From the NCBI GenBank assembly GCA_016194745.1, contig JACQBA010000009.1, positions 124,001-188,000 of the forward strand: 64,000 nucleotides of DNA. Reading direction: 5' to 3'. The notes below the pieces were generated by a model. It saw only the letters and a program-made list of their open reading frames with translations. It was not told the DNA's origin and did not search any database. Positions 18,390 through 25,469 of this stretch are shown here, one piece after another. A program made the translations under genes and the position numbers. Source of the stretch: Elusimicrobiota bacterium (GTDB lineage: Bacteria; Elusimicrobiota; Elusimicrobia; UBA1565; JACRDR01). Numbering within the stretch: position 1 is the stretch's first letter; every line of letters begins with the position of its first letter.

Positions 18390-19196
18390 ATGAGAGCCGG
18401 CGCCCCGTCCCGAATCTTCCTCGTACTCGCCTCGATCCTATCCCTGCTAGTCTCGACGGCCGACGCCCGCAGCGGGGCTCGCCGCGCGAAGCCGTCTCCG
18501 GCCTCGATGCGCCGCATCCGGGTCGATACGCCGGCGCAGCTGGCCTTCAGAGCTCGGGAGCTCGAAAAGCTCCGCGACGCCGCCCGAAGCTCGAAGAAGA
18601 CCGGCTGGAAACGGAAAGTCGAGCTCGCGCTCAAGACGGTAAATGCCCGCCTGAACCGGAGGATGGACGATATCTGCGGCGGCTCCTGCGCCTTGGTCGC
18701 GGCATGGCATCAGCCCAAATGGCGCAGCGGATGGCCCGAGACGTACGCGCAAGTCCTGAGCCGTACGGGCGACAACGTCTACCACGCGATCGCGGAGGAC
18801 GGCAGCGTCCTCGTGTGGCAGCGCGCGGACGCCAAGGGCTACGAGCTCGTCAGCTATCCGTGGAACGAGAACGTGGCCGAGTTCATGCGCGCGGTCATGA
18901 CGGAACGCGGCGCGCGGCCCCGCGGCAGCCCGGTGTCCCTCGCCTGCCTCAGCGCCGGGCCGGATTGCGCCGCCGTGGCCCAGCGGGAGATGGAGCGCCG
19001 CAGGATCGCGATCTTCCCCTCCGGCTCGCGGGACTGCGCAAGCCCCTGCTACCGCGTGGGCGAACGGCGGTACCCGATAGGCCTCGAGCTAACCGTCGTG
19101 CCGTACTCGGAGACTTCCCCGTTGAATCCATCGATGCCGATCGCCGAGTCCCAACGCAGCGGCGTCAGCGTCTACCTGCCGCTGTCGAGGTCCTGA
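18390..19196 (+). CDS. Secreted hypothetical protein with paired cysteines
   Basis: The start is set at ATG 18390 because AGGAGG lies 6 nt before it; the upstream in-frame ATG (18372) lacks a ribosome site. The 268 residues begin with a signal peptide (MRAGAPSRIFLVLASILSLL, cleavage after TADA). A basic helical stretch follows, then DDICGGSC, the string AAWHQPKW, a probable beta-domain ending near PWNENV, and three further Cys pairs or near-pairs (CLSAGPDC, CASPC). I recognise no family. It sits 1 nt upstream of the WIC-family gene at 19198, so the two are co-transcribed from the promoter module at 18321-18366, which suggests that the products work together outside the cytoplasm. Confidence 0.7.
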   Translation: MRAGAPSRIFLVLASILSLLVSTADARSGARRAKPSPASMRRIRVDTPAQLAFRARELEKLRDAARSSKKTGWKRKVELALKTVNARLNRRMDDICGGSCALVAAWHQPKWRSGWPETYAQVLSRTGDNVYHAIAEDGSVLVWQRADAKGYELVSYPWNENVAEFMRAVMTERGARPRGSPVSLACLSAGPDCAAVAQREMERRRIAIFPSGSRDCASPCYRVGERRYPIGLELTVVPYSETSPLNPSMPIAESQRSGVSVYLPLSRS

Positions 19197-19197
19197 C

Positions 19198-20046
19198 ATG
19201 AACGCGCGAATTTCCGTTCGACCCATCCTCCTGACCGCGGTGCTCGCCGCCACCGCCGCGGCGCTCGTGCCGTCGCAGGCTCGCGCGATCTCCAGCGACG
19301 ATCCCTGCGCCCGCGAGGCGTACTTCAACGAACCGTCCTATGGCGCCTGCCGACGCGCGCACGCCGCGTGCCGCCGCGGCGGGACGGCTTGGATATGCCG
19401 CTCGAGCGCGGACCGCGTGACGAAGCGCCAATACGACAACGTCGAGCGTATGCTCGCCGCCGCGGAGCGTCCGGATTGCCGCGGCACCACGGTATGCCGC
19501 GAGCCCGGAGGAGCGCTCATCCTTCCCAGCTTCGAGCCGACGACCGACCCTTGGGTGGCCTTCGAACACCTCGGGCTTTGGACCGACCGCGGAGACCACG
19601 CCATGAGCCTCGCGCGCCTCTTCGGGACCGGAGGAGAGGGACCCGCGCGGTTGACGACAGGCGAAAGCGCGACGGCCCAAGCGGCCGGCATGGAGCGGTA
19701 CACTCCGGGGGCCCCGGGCGAACTCTCCGCAAGAATCTCCAACGAGCCGGCCGCCGGCGCAGCGAACCCTCCACCCGCTCTTCCGGCGCCTCTTCGCGCG
19801 ATCGACGCCGCGCTCGCCGGCTGGGGCTTCGGGGACCAGAACCGCCGCGCGGTCCTTCGCGCGGCCGCGGGGCTCGGCGTCGACGAAGCCGCCGGTCTCG
19901 CGAGGACGATCCTGAGCCTGCCGGGGCACCAGAGATATCTTTATCTGCTCTCCGTGCTGCGGGCGCGCGACGCGGCCTCGCTTCGCCGTCTGATCTCGAG
20001 CTCGGCGCGAGGGCCCCTCGCCGCTGCGCGGCCTGACGGGGAATAA
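19198..20046 (+). CDS. Secreted four-cysteine 'WIC'-family protein
   Basis: A 282-residue protein with a signal peptide (cleavage near ARA-ISS). The mature N-terminus has CAREAYFNEPSYGAC, then ACRRGGTAWICRSSADR, a Tyr, and DCRGTTVC with a following GG...LPSF, then helix with a Trp. This is the same order C...WIC[RS]xS...Y...C...C...G...P...W as in the proteins at 1899 and 21331. The C-terminal half (about 190-280) is helical, Ala/Arg-rich and resembles an EF-hand-free helical repeat; the protein at 1899 also ends in a helical domain, while that at 21331 ends in IWRGYLRGSPDLARLR. Its start follows the previous stop by 1 nt. Function unknown. Confidence 0.7.
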   Translation: MNARISVRPILLTAVLAATAAALVPSQARAISSDDPCAREAYFNEPSYGACRRAHAACRRGGTAWICRSSADRVTKRQYDNVERMLAAAERPDCRGTTVCREPGGALILPSFEPTTDPWVAFEHLGLWTDRGDHAMSLARLFGTGGEGPARLTTGESATAQAAGMERYTPGAPGELSARISNEPAAGAANPPPALPAPLRAIDAALAGWGFGDQNRRAVLRAAAGLGVDEAAGLARTILSLPGHQRYLYLLSVLRARDAASLRRLISSSARGPLAAARPDGE

Positions 20047-20051
20047 AATGC

Positions 20052-20057
20052 TAAAAT
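20052..20057 (+). promoter_or_regulatory. Extended -10 box (TGC-TAAAAT) of tRNA-Leu
   Basis: TAAAAT preceded by TGC forms an extended -10 element. It lies 11 nt before the first base of the tRNA. Confidence 0.6.
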
Positions 20058-20068
20058 CGATTCAGTTC

Positions 20069-20152
20069 GGCGGCGTGGCGGAACTGGCAGACGCGACGGA
20101 CTCAAAATCCGTTGGCCGCAAGGCCGTGTGGGTTCGATTCCCTCCGCCGCCA
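20069..20152 (+). tRNA. tRNA-Leu (anticodon CAA)
   Basis: The acceptor arms GGCGGCG and CGCCGCC pair perfectly, with discriminator A at 20152. The anticodon stem ACGGA/TCCGT holds the loop CTCAAAA, giving anticodon CAA (codon UUG). A long variable arm, as expected for tRNA-Leu, and a T-loop TTCGATT are present. The CCA end is not encoded. Confidence 0.95.
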
Positions 20153-20169
20153 AATCTCTCCCTGTTTTC

Positions 20170-21177
20170 CTACCGTTGGACTGAATTCGTAAGGTCCCGC
20201 GTATGGTGGTCGTCGCGGAGCGGCTTTTCCCTCTTGATCGTCCCCGCCGTCGCCGGCTCGCTTTGCGCTTTGTCGCCTGAGAGATCCTTCTCTTTATCGA
20301 CGTCCGCGGTATCGCCGACGTCGTCCGAGTCGTTTCGGACGGGCAAGCCCGACGCGGCGGCTTGCGCCGCGAGCTGCGCCCGCGTGAGGTTGACTTGGAC
20401 CGGGTCCGGGACGCCGGGGACCTTCGCTCGGCCGAGCGCCGCCGCCGCGGCGGACTCTTCGATCGTCGGTGCCGCCCGCGTCGCCGCGCGCTCGATGGGC
20501 TCGCGGCTCACTCGGCGCCTTCCCGCGGCGCCCTCGACGTACGGTGCCAGGCCCGCATCCTGCAGCCTTGCCCGGAGGACGTCGTCTCCTGGCCTCGCCT
20601 GCGCGTCCCACCGAAGGCGGGGAGCGTGAGCATTCGCGCTTTGCGCAGGGCCAGGCGAGACGGGATCGGCGCGGGCGCCCTGACGCGACGAGGCCTGCTG
20701 GGCGGCCGGACCGTGGACGGGAGCGCCGGGACCGGCGAGCTCGGAGAGCGATCCCGGAAGAGCGGCGAAAGCGTAGGAGGCCGCGGGCGTCTCCCTGGCC
20801 GGAGAGCGGACCATCGTTTCCGGGCCATTCGAGGCGGAGGCGAACGCGAGGATGGCCTGCTGCGCCTTCTCGGCTTCCTCCCCGATCACCGGACGCGCCG
20901 CAGGCGTGCCATGTCCCTTCCCAGAAGCACCGCTCCGCCGTAACGGCTGCGGCGGCTCTTGCGAGCCCGAGAGCTTGCCGTAGCTCGCGGTGCGCAGCGA
21001 CGGGAGCCGCCACCACGCGGAAACCGACGGCGCCAGGCGCGCCAACGCGACCTCGAGCGGGCCGCGGAACAGCCAGGCGCCGCCGAGGGCCATCGCCAGC
21101 AGGCCGGCGACGACGAACACCGCGCGCCGGTCGTCGGGTTCCGACGGCTGGACAGCGTCTTGCGGAATCTCTCGCAT
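20170..21177 (-). CDS. Single-pass membrane protein with juxtamembrane LxPxVSxWW motif and a long disordered tail (copy 3)
   Basis: The start is set at ATG 21177, preceded by GGAGG with 6-nt spacing, giving 335 residues. An acidic N-terminus, a membrane helix (about 19-37) and the motif LAPSVSAWW at 48-56 are followed by about 280 residues of Ala/Arg/Pro-rich sequence. LRWD and VEGAAGRR in the middle match copy 2 (16977-18245), and a segment ending AKVPGVPDP resembles AAAKVPLVG in copy 1. The C-terminus is acidic and then basic. The gene is divergent from the WIC-family gene at 21331 and convergent with the tRNA-Leu. Function unknown; see the finding on this family. Confidence 0.7.
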   Translation of the reverse strand: MREIPQDAVQPSEPDDRRAVFVVAGLLAMALGGAWLFRGPLEVALARLAPSVSAWWRLPSLRTASYGKLSGSQEPPQPLRRSGASGKGHGTPAARPVIGEEAEKAQQAILAFASASNGPETMVRSPARETPAASYAFAALPGSLSELAGPGAPVHGPAAQQASSRQGARADPVSPGPAQSANAHAPRLRWDAQARPGDDVLRARLQDAGLAPYVEGAAGRRRVSREPIERAATRAAPTIEESAAAAALGRAKVPGVPDPVQVNLTRAQLAAQAAASGLPVRNDSDDVGDTADVDKEKDLSGDKAQSEPATAGTIKREKPLRDDHHTRDLTNSVQR

Positions 21178-21243
21178 CGATCCCCTCCGGCAACAATATG
21201 GCGCCAAGCCGGTAACAGGCCGGCAACAGGGCGCTACGGAAGC

Positions 21244-21289
21244 CGCACGGGACTGCTACTCCCGCGCTTCCGCGTCTCCCGCTATCGTT
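21244..21289 (+). promoter_or_regulatory. Shared promoter module (copy 3): CGCACGG 39 nt upstream of -10 TATCGT
   Basis: CGCACGG at 21244-21250 and TATCGT at 21283-21288 keep the 39-nt offset of copies 1 and 2; CTTCCGC at offset 24 is also shared with copy 2. The module precedes the WIC-family gene at 21331. Confidence 0.5.
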
Positions 21290-21330
21290 GGAACATGGAC
21301 GGCGGTTCGAAGCCCGGGAGGAAACCGACA

Positions 21331-21990
21331 ATGAGCTCTGATAGATTCCATTGGCATGTCGTGCTGTTCGCGTCAGCCGCCTTCCTCGCGGCGGGGACCG
21401 CTGCGGCGAACCCGCGCCCGTCATACGGCCAGCAGCGGCGTCAACAGGCGAACTGCACGGGTCAACGGCAGTCTTGGATCTGCAGCGTCAGCGACCAGCG
21501 GCTGCGGACCCTAGGCCGCAGGACGTATCACCGGATCGACAGGCTTTTCCATGGCATCGACGCTCCGAACCGCAATTGCAGAATGTCGATCTGCAGGGGT
21601 CCGGAAGGCACCGGGTACAGAATTCCCGGCGGCCAGGAAACCGTCACGGACTCCTTCGAGGCCGCGCGCAGGTTTCAAGCCTGGGCGAACCGAGGCCGCA
21701 GATCCATGGCGAGATCTCGGGCATATACCAGGGTCAGACCCCGCTTCGCCGGAGCCGCTAACCGGAATCTACTTTCACCGGCCGCGCGTCTGAGAGCGGG
21801 ATACATCCGCTCGATCCAAGGAATCGGTGGCCCCAATCCGAATCTCAGCGGACTCACGACGGCGGAACTCCGAAACCTCGCGACGTGGACGAACGGCGCG
21901 CGCGGCACTCACCTTAATATTTGGCGGGGCTATTTACGGGGGAGCCCCGACTTGGCGAGACTTCGCCTTCTGGCGAGCTCGGGCGACTGA
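21331..21990 (+). CDS. Secreted four-cysteine 'WIC'-family protein
   Basis: The start is set at ATG 21331, with GGGAGGA 8 nt upstream; the earlier in-frame ATG at 21295 has no ribosome site. The 219-residue protein has a signal peptide ending near AAA-NPRP. The mature part carries NCTGQRQSWICSVSDQR, a Tyr, NCRMSICRG with GTGYRIPGG, then a helix with a Trp. These are the same four Cys and flanking residues as in the proteins at 1899 and 19198, but here they are the only cysteines, so this copy defines the core. A basic helical C-terminal region follows. Promoter: the module at 21244-21289. Function unknown. Confidence 0.75.
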   Translation: MSSDRFHWHVVLFASAAFLAAGTAAANPRPSYGQQRRQQANCTGQRQSWICSVSDQRLRTLGRRTYHRIDRLFHGIDAPNRNCRMSICRGPEGTGYRIPGGQETVTDSFEAARRFQAWANRGRRSMARSRAYTRVRPRFAGAANRNLLSPAARLRAGYIRSIQGIGGPNPNLSGLTTAELRNLATWTNGARGTHLNIWRGYLRGSPDLARLRLLASSGD

Positions 21991-21995
21991 GGCGC

Positions 21996-23951
21996 CTACT
22001 TCAGGCTGCCCAAGAAGCCGAGGACGGTCTCGTAGTACCGCGCCAGGGCGTCGGTCCCCTTGTAGCCGTGCCCCTGTCCCGGGAACTCGACGTAACGCAC
22101 GTCCTTGCCAAGGCCTTTCGCCTTCTCGTACATGGCGCGGCTCTCCGCCACGGGCACGCGCCGGTCGGTCGAACCGTGCGTGAGGAGGAGCGGCGCGTCC
22201 AATAGGTCCGCATGCGCTTCGGGCGAGCGGTCCTTCCACTTGGGCGCGTCCTTGCGCGGGTCGCCGCCGGTGAGCGTCACGTACCATTGGGAGATGTTGC
22301 CCTGCTCGTAGGCGCGTATCACGTCGCTGATGCCGTAATCCGAGATGCCGAAGCCGAAGCGGAACGAATCCTTGACCCCGTTCACCTCTCCGGGAAACGT
22401 GAGCGCCCGCATCGCATCGTAACCGCCGCGGCTGCCGCCGAAGATGCCGATCTTCTTTTGCGGGAGGCTCAGCCTCTTCGAGAGATATCTGCCGGCGGCG
22501 AAATCGTCGAGCGTCTCCCCCCCGCCCCAGTCCCCGTTGCCCAGATTGAAAAACGTCGCCCCGAACTCGCTCGTCCCGCGCGGCGCCGGGCTCAAGACGT
22601 AATAGCCCGCCTCGCAAAGCACCTGGAACGTGGTCGAGTACGAGTTGCCTCCGCCGTAGAATGAGAGGATGAGCGCGCGCCGGTCCGCTCCATCCAAGGG
22701 CTTCTTCGGGGAGAGCAGATAGCCGTGCAGCGTACCTTTCTCGCCCGGCACCTCCGGCTTGTCGAACGTCTCGAAGCTCACCTTCTCCGGGACGCAGTTG
22801 ACGATTTTGCCGAGCAGCGCATCGGGATAGCTCGTGCGCTCGAGCACGGAGGCCTTGCCGTCCGTGAGCGTGAGCTCGGACTGCGAGAACGGATTGCTCA
22901 ACGAGGAGGCGTAGAACGCGAGCCGGTTATCGTGCGCGTCGTCGAAGCCGACGCGTCCGGGGAACTCCCTCTCGAAGAACGTCTTCCCGGTCGACGGGTC
23001 GAACACCCGAAGAGTGCTTTTCAGAGGATCCCCCACGATCGAGGCGACGCGGGGCGCCTTGCCGTCGTAGACAACGACGGCCCCCTTGACGTTCTCCCCC
23101 GTTCGGCTGATCAGCGTGGAGCCGCCCTTGAGAGAGCCCTTGTAGATACCGACGAAGTCCGCCTCGTCCGACGCGTAGAGGAACTCCTCGTCGTTGAGCC
23201 ATTCGTTGAGCGGATAGAGCACCGCGCGCTTGACCGCGACGTCGGTGATCACCTTCGGCTCCTTGCCCTCTTGCAGGGGGACGTAGAGCAAGTTGTATTT
23301 TGCGCGAAGGCTCGACGCGAGGAACGGGACGAGCAGTCCCCTTCCATTGGGCTGCCACGACAACGCTCCCCAGGTCGCCTTGATCTCGACCGAGTCCTTG
23401 TAGACGATGCGCTCCTGGCCCGTCTTGAGATCCAGGACGCGCACGTCGCCGCGCGACGTCTCGTCCTTCGTCGCTCGCGACTCGTAGGCGACGTAGCGTC
23501 CGTCGCGACTCGTGCGTGAGCCATAGACGTAGCCGACGTTGGTCAGCCGCTTCTCGTCGCCCGTGTTGGGGTCTACTTCGTAAAAATTGATCACTTCGTC
23601 GTTGTTCTCATCGGCCTTGATCACGAGCTTTTCGGTCGCCGGGCTCCAGAAGGCGCCCCAGAAATTGCGCTTGGAAAAGTCCTTCGGCGAAATGATCTTG
23701 CCGGCCGCGAGGTCGACCTTGTCCGCCTTGGCGGGATCGAACGACTGCATCATCAGCCGCTCGACCGCGCCCTTTTTCTTATAGAAGAGCCTGCCGGCCT
23801 GCAGATCGACGATGGGCGCCGTGTAGGGAAAGCCCTCGAGGTGCGCCATCACGTCGATCCGCCGGCCTTTGTGCTCGACGATTCCGGAATCGGCGGCCGA
23901 GACGGCGGCGGGCGTGAGGCAGAGGACGACGAGAACGAAAAGGGATCGCAT
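21996..23951 (-). CDS. Exported prolyl-oligopeptidase-family (S9) serine peptidase
   Basis: A 651-residue protein with a signal peptide (MRSLFVLVVLCLTPAAVSA) and a strong AGGAGG ribosome site. Residues of about 30-380 show repeated strands typical of the S9 beta-propeller (for example NTGDEKRLTNVGYV, RDGRYVAYESR). The C-terminal alpha/beta-hydrolase domain carries the catalytic triad of the family: Ser507 in GGSRGGYDA, Asp596 in HGSTDRRVP and His628 in PGQGHGYKG. It should cleave peptides, usually after proline or basic residues, in the periplasm or outside. It stands alone, ending close to the convergent WIC-family gene at 21331-21990. Confidence 0.9.
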   Translation of the reverse strand: MRSLFVLVVLCLTPAAVSAADSGIVEHKGRRIDVMAHLEGFPYTAPIVDLQAGRLFYKKKGAVERLMMQSFDPAKADKVDLAAGKIISPKDFSKRNFWGAFWSPATEKLVIKADENNDEVINFYEVDPNTGDEKRLTNVGYVYGSRTSRDGRYVAYESRATKDETSRGDVRVLDLKTGQERIVYKDSVEIKATWGALSWQPNGRGLLVPFLASSLRAKYNLLYVPLQEGKEPKVITDVAVKRAVLYPLNEWLNDEEFLYASDEADFVGIYKGSLKGGSTLISRTGENVKGAVVVYDGKAPRVASIVGDPLKSTLRVFDPSTGKTFFEREFPGRVGFDDAHDNRLAFYASSLSNPFSQSELTLTDGKASVLERTSYPDALLGKIVNCVPEKVSFETFDKPEVPGEKGTLHGYLLSPKKPLDGADRRALILSFYGGGNSYSTTFQVLCEAGYYVLSPAPRGTSEFGATFFNLGNGDWGGGETLDDFAAGRYLSKRLSLPQKKIGIFGGSRGGYDAMRALTFPGEVNGVKDSFRFGFGISDYGISDVIRAYEQGNISQWYVTLTGGDPRKDAPKWKDRSPEAHADLLDAPLLLTHGSTDRRVPVAESRAMYEKAKGLGKDVRYVEFPGQGHGYKGTDALARYYETVLGFLGSLK

Positions 23952-23973
23952 GCGTGCCTCCTAGAATTGGGAC

Positions 23974-23979
23974 AGTATA
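23974..23979 (-). promoter_or_regulatory. -10 box TATACT of the S9 peptidase gene
   Basis: Minus-strand TATACT lies 22 nt before ATG 23951, leaving a short leader that contains the AGGAGG ribosome site. Confidence 0.55.
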
Positions 23980-24184
23980 TTCCTCTCCCGTGGGGCGCGC
24001 AAGCGATCCGAATTCGTTCGGCGGGGGCTACTGGAAGAAGCAGCGGGCCGATAGGACCTGCCCGGGCTCCCGCCGGATGCCGCGCGGGGCCATGGGTCGT
24101 TCGGGAGCGGCGGGGGTAGGCTCTAATGCCCATAAAGAGGGGTGCTTTCGCCGAGGCCCGGTTCGGGTCTAGGCCTTCGAGCCC

Positions 24185-24213
24185 TTGCCGGTGCCGGGGC
24201 GCTCCGGTATACT
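24185..24213 (+). promoter_or_regulatory. Sigma-70-type promoter TTGCCG-N17-TATACT, leaderless
   Basis: The -35 TTGCCG (24185-24190) and -10 TATACT (24208-24213) are separated by 17 nt. The ATG of the lipoprotein gene is only 8 nt after the -10 box, so the transcript should start at or next to the start codon. Confidence 0.65.
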
Positions 24214-24221
24214 TTCCGTCG

Positions 24222-24713
24222 ATGACTCTGTCCGACCGCACCCGCTCGGCGCTCCATTTCTTCATTCTGGCGGTCCCCCTTTCCATCCTATCCGCCTGCG
24301 GCAGCCAAGGCTGCGGCCCTAACGGCGGCGGCACCGATACGCCGCCGCCCGACCTCACCGGCCCGTGCCAACCCGTCGATCTCGCCTGCAACACCAACGC
24401 AGATTGCTGCAACTCGGCCACCTGCAACGCGAATCACATCTGCTCCAACGGCTCCTGCCAGGGGCTCGGGACGCCCTGCACCCAGACGTCCGAATGCTGC
24501 GGCACCGCGACCTGCTCGGGTGGCGTCTGCATGGGAGACTCGCAGTGCGTGGCGGGCTGGGGCTACTGCAACTCGACAAGCCAGTGCTGCGGCGGCTACG
24601 AATGCATTTCCCATGCCTGCATCGACGCGCTCGCGTGTCATCCTCGCGGCACGCGCTGCGAGACAAGCGCCCAGTGCTGCGGGACGCTCACCTGCAACGG
24701 CTTCTGCCAATAG
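24222..24713 (+). CDS. Cysteine-rich, knottin-like lipoprotein
   Basis: The start is set at ATG 24222, directly after the promoter. The 163 residues begin with a lipoprotein signal ending in the lipobox LSAC, so the protein is probably lipid-anchored. The mature chain contains about two dozen Cys in roughly four repeats of the form CC-x4-C-x4/5-C preceded by DC, EC or QC (NADCCNSATC, SECCGTATC, SQCCGGYEC, AQCCGTLTC). This resembles inhibitor-knot or dickkopf-type disulfide repeats known mostly from animal secreted proteins. No catalytic motif is visible. Its stop codon directly abuts the stop of the convergent deacetylase gene. Role unknown: a surface adhesin, inhibitor or structural coat protein is possible. 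Confidence 0.8.
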   Translation: MTLSDRTRSALHFFILAVPLSILSACGSQGCGPNGGGTDTPPPDLTGPCQPVDLACNTNADCCNSATCNANHICSNGSCQGLGTPCTQTSECCGTATCSGGVCMGDSQCVAGWGYCNSTSQCCGGYECISHACIDALACHPRGTRCETSAQCCGTLTCNGFCQ

Positions 24714-25466
24714 TCAGCGCGCGAGCGCCGACGCGAAGACGAACTCGAAACCTTCCTTCTGCAGCCTGGGGATCTCCTCGGCCACCCCTTCGTAGGTGCT
24801 CTTGTAGTAGTGGTGCCCGATCGCGATCGCGCTGCCGTGCTTCTTGGCATGGGCCGCGGCGACGCGGAGCATGCGCGCCACGAACTCTTTCGAGTAGTGC
24901 TTCGGCTCCTCGAGGAAGATGATGCCCCGGGCGGCCGGGATTGCGGCCTTTTTCGCCTCATCGTAGGCGACGGAGCGGGGCGAGACCCAGCTGTCGAGGA
25001 AGTAGACGTTGCGGGGCTTGAGCTCTCTCATGAACCACGCCATCAGCGGGCGGTTCTTCGTCGCGTTCAAGGACCGGTGGTTATTGAGCCCGACCGGGGC
25101 CGCGATCTGCTTGAACGCTTTGTCCATCAGGTCGCGGACCTTCTTCATGTCCCCCTCGGTCGCCTGCGTCTTGTCCAGGTCGAGCGTCAGGAACGGATCG
25201 AACGGGAAATGGATGATGAGCTCCTTGCCGGCCTCCTTCGTCTGGATCGCGGCCTTCTTCGTGCGTGGCGATTGGGGCATGACCGCGAACGTGAGCGGAA
25301 ACGGCAGCTTCATCCAATCGTCGTCGGGCTGATTACGCGGGTACGTCAGTCCGAAATCGTCGATGACGACCGCGATCTTTGGCTTGGGAGCGGCGGCCGC
25401 CTTGTCCTGCGCCGCGCCCGCGCGGGGCAGCAGCACCAGCAGCGCGGCGATCCACGCGTAAGTCAT
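24714..25466 (-). CDS. Divergent polysaccharide deacetylase (YibQ-type) family protein, exported
   Basis: A 250-residue protein with a signal peptide (MTYAWIAALLVLLPRAGA). It shows the family landmarks in order: KIAVVIDDFGL at the start of the NodB-like fold, FPLTFAVMP, ELIIHFPFDP, NNHRSLNAT (usually NNHMGS), YFLDSW, and near the C-terminus AIAIGHHYY. The Asp of DDFG and the His residues correspond to the metal-binding positions of the fold, although enzymatic activity of this family is not established. It starts 3 nt after the stop of the ABC-2-like permease gene, with GAGGAGG embedded in that gene's end, so the two form an operon. Confidence 0.8.
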   Translation of the reverse strand: MTYAWIAALLVLLPRAGAAQDKAAAAPKPKIAVVIDDFGLTYPRNQPDDDWMKLPFPLTFAVMPQSPRTKKAAIQTKEAGKELIIHFPFDPFLTLDLDKTQATEGDMKKVRDLMDKAFKQIAAPVGLNNHRSLNATKNRPLMAWFMRELKPRNVYFLDSWVSPRSVAYDEAKKAAIPAARGIIFLEEPKHYSKEFVARMLRVAAAHAKKHGSAIAIGHHYYKSTYEGVAEEIPRLQKEGFEFVFASALAR

Positions 25467-25469
25467 CGA

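Noticed and set aside
23980..24168. Gap upstream of the knottin-like lipoprotein
   Set aside because: Short in-frame ATGs here have no ribosome site and would add an implausible leader before the lipoprotein signal; no RNA structure was evident.
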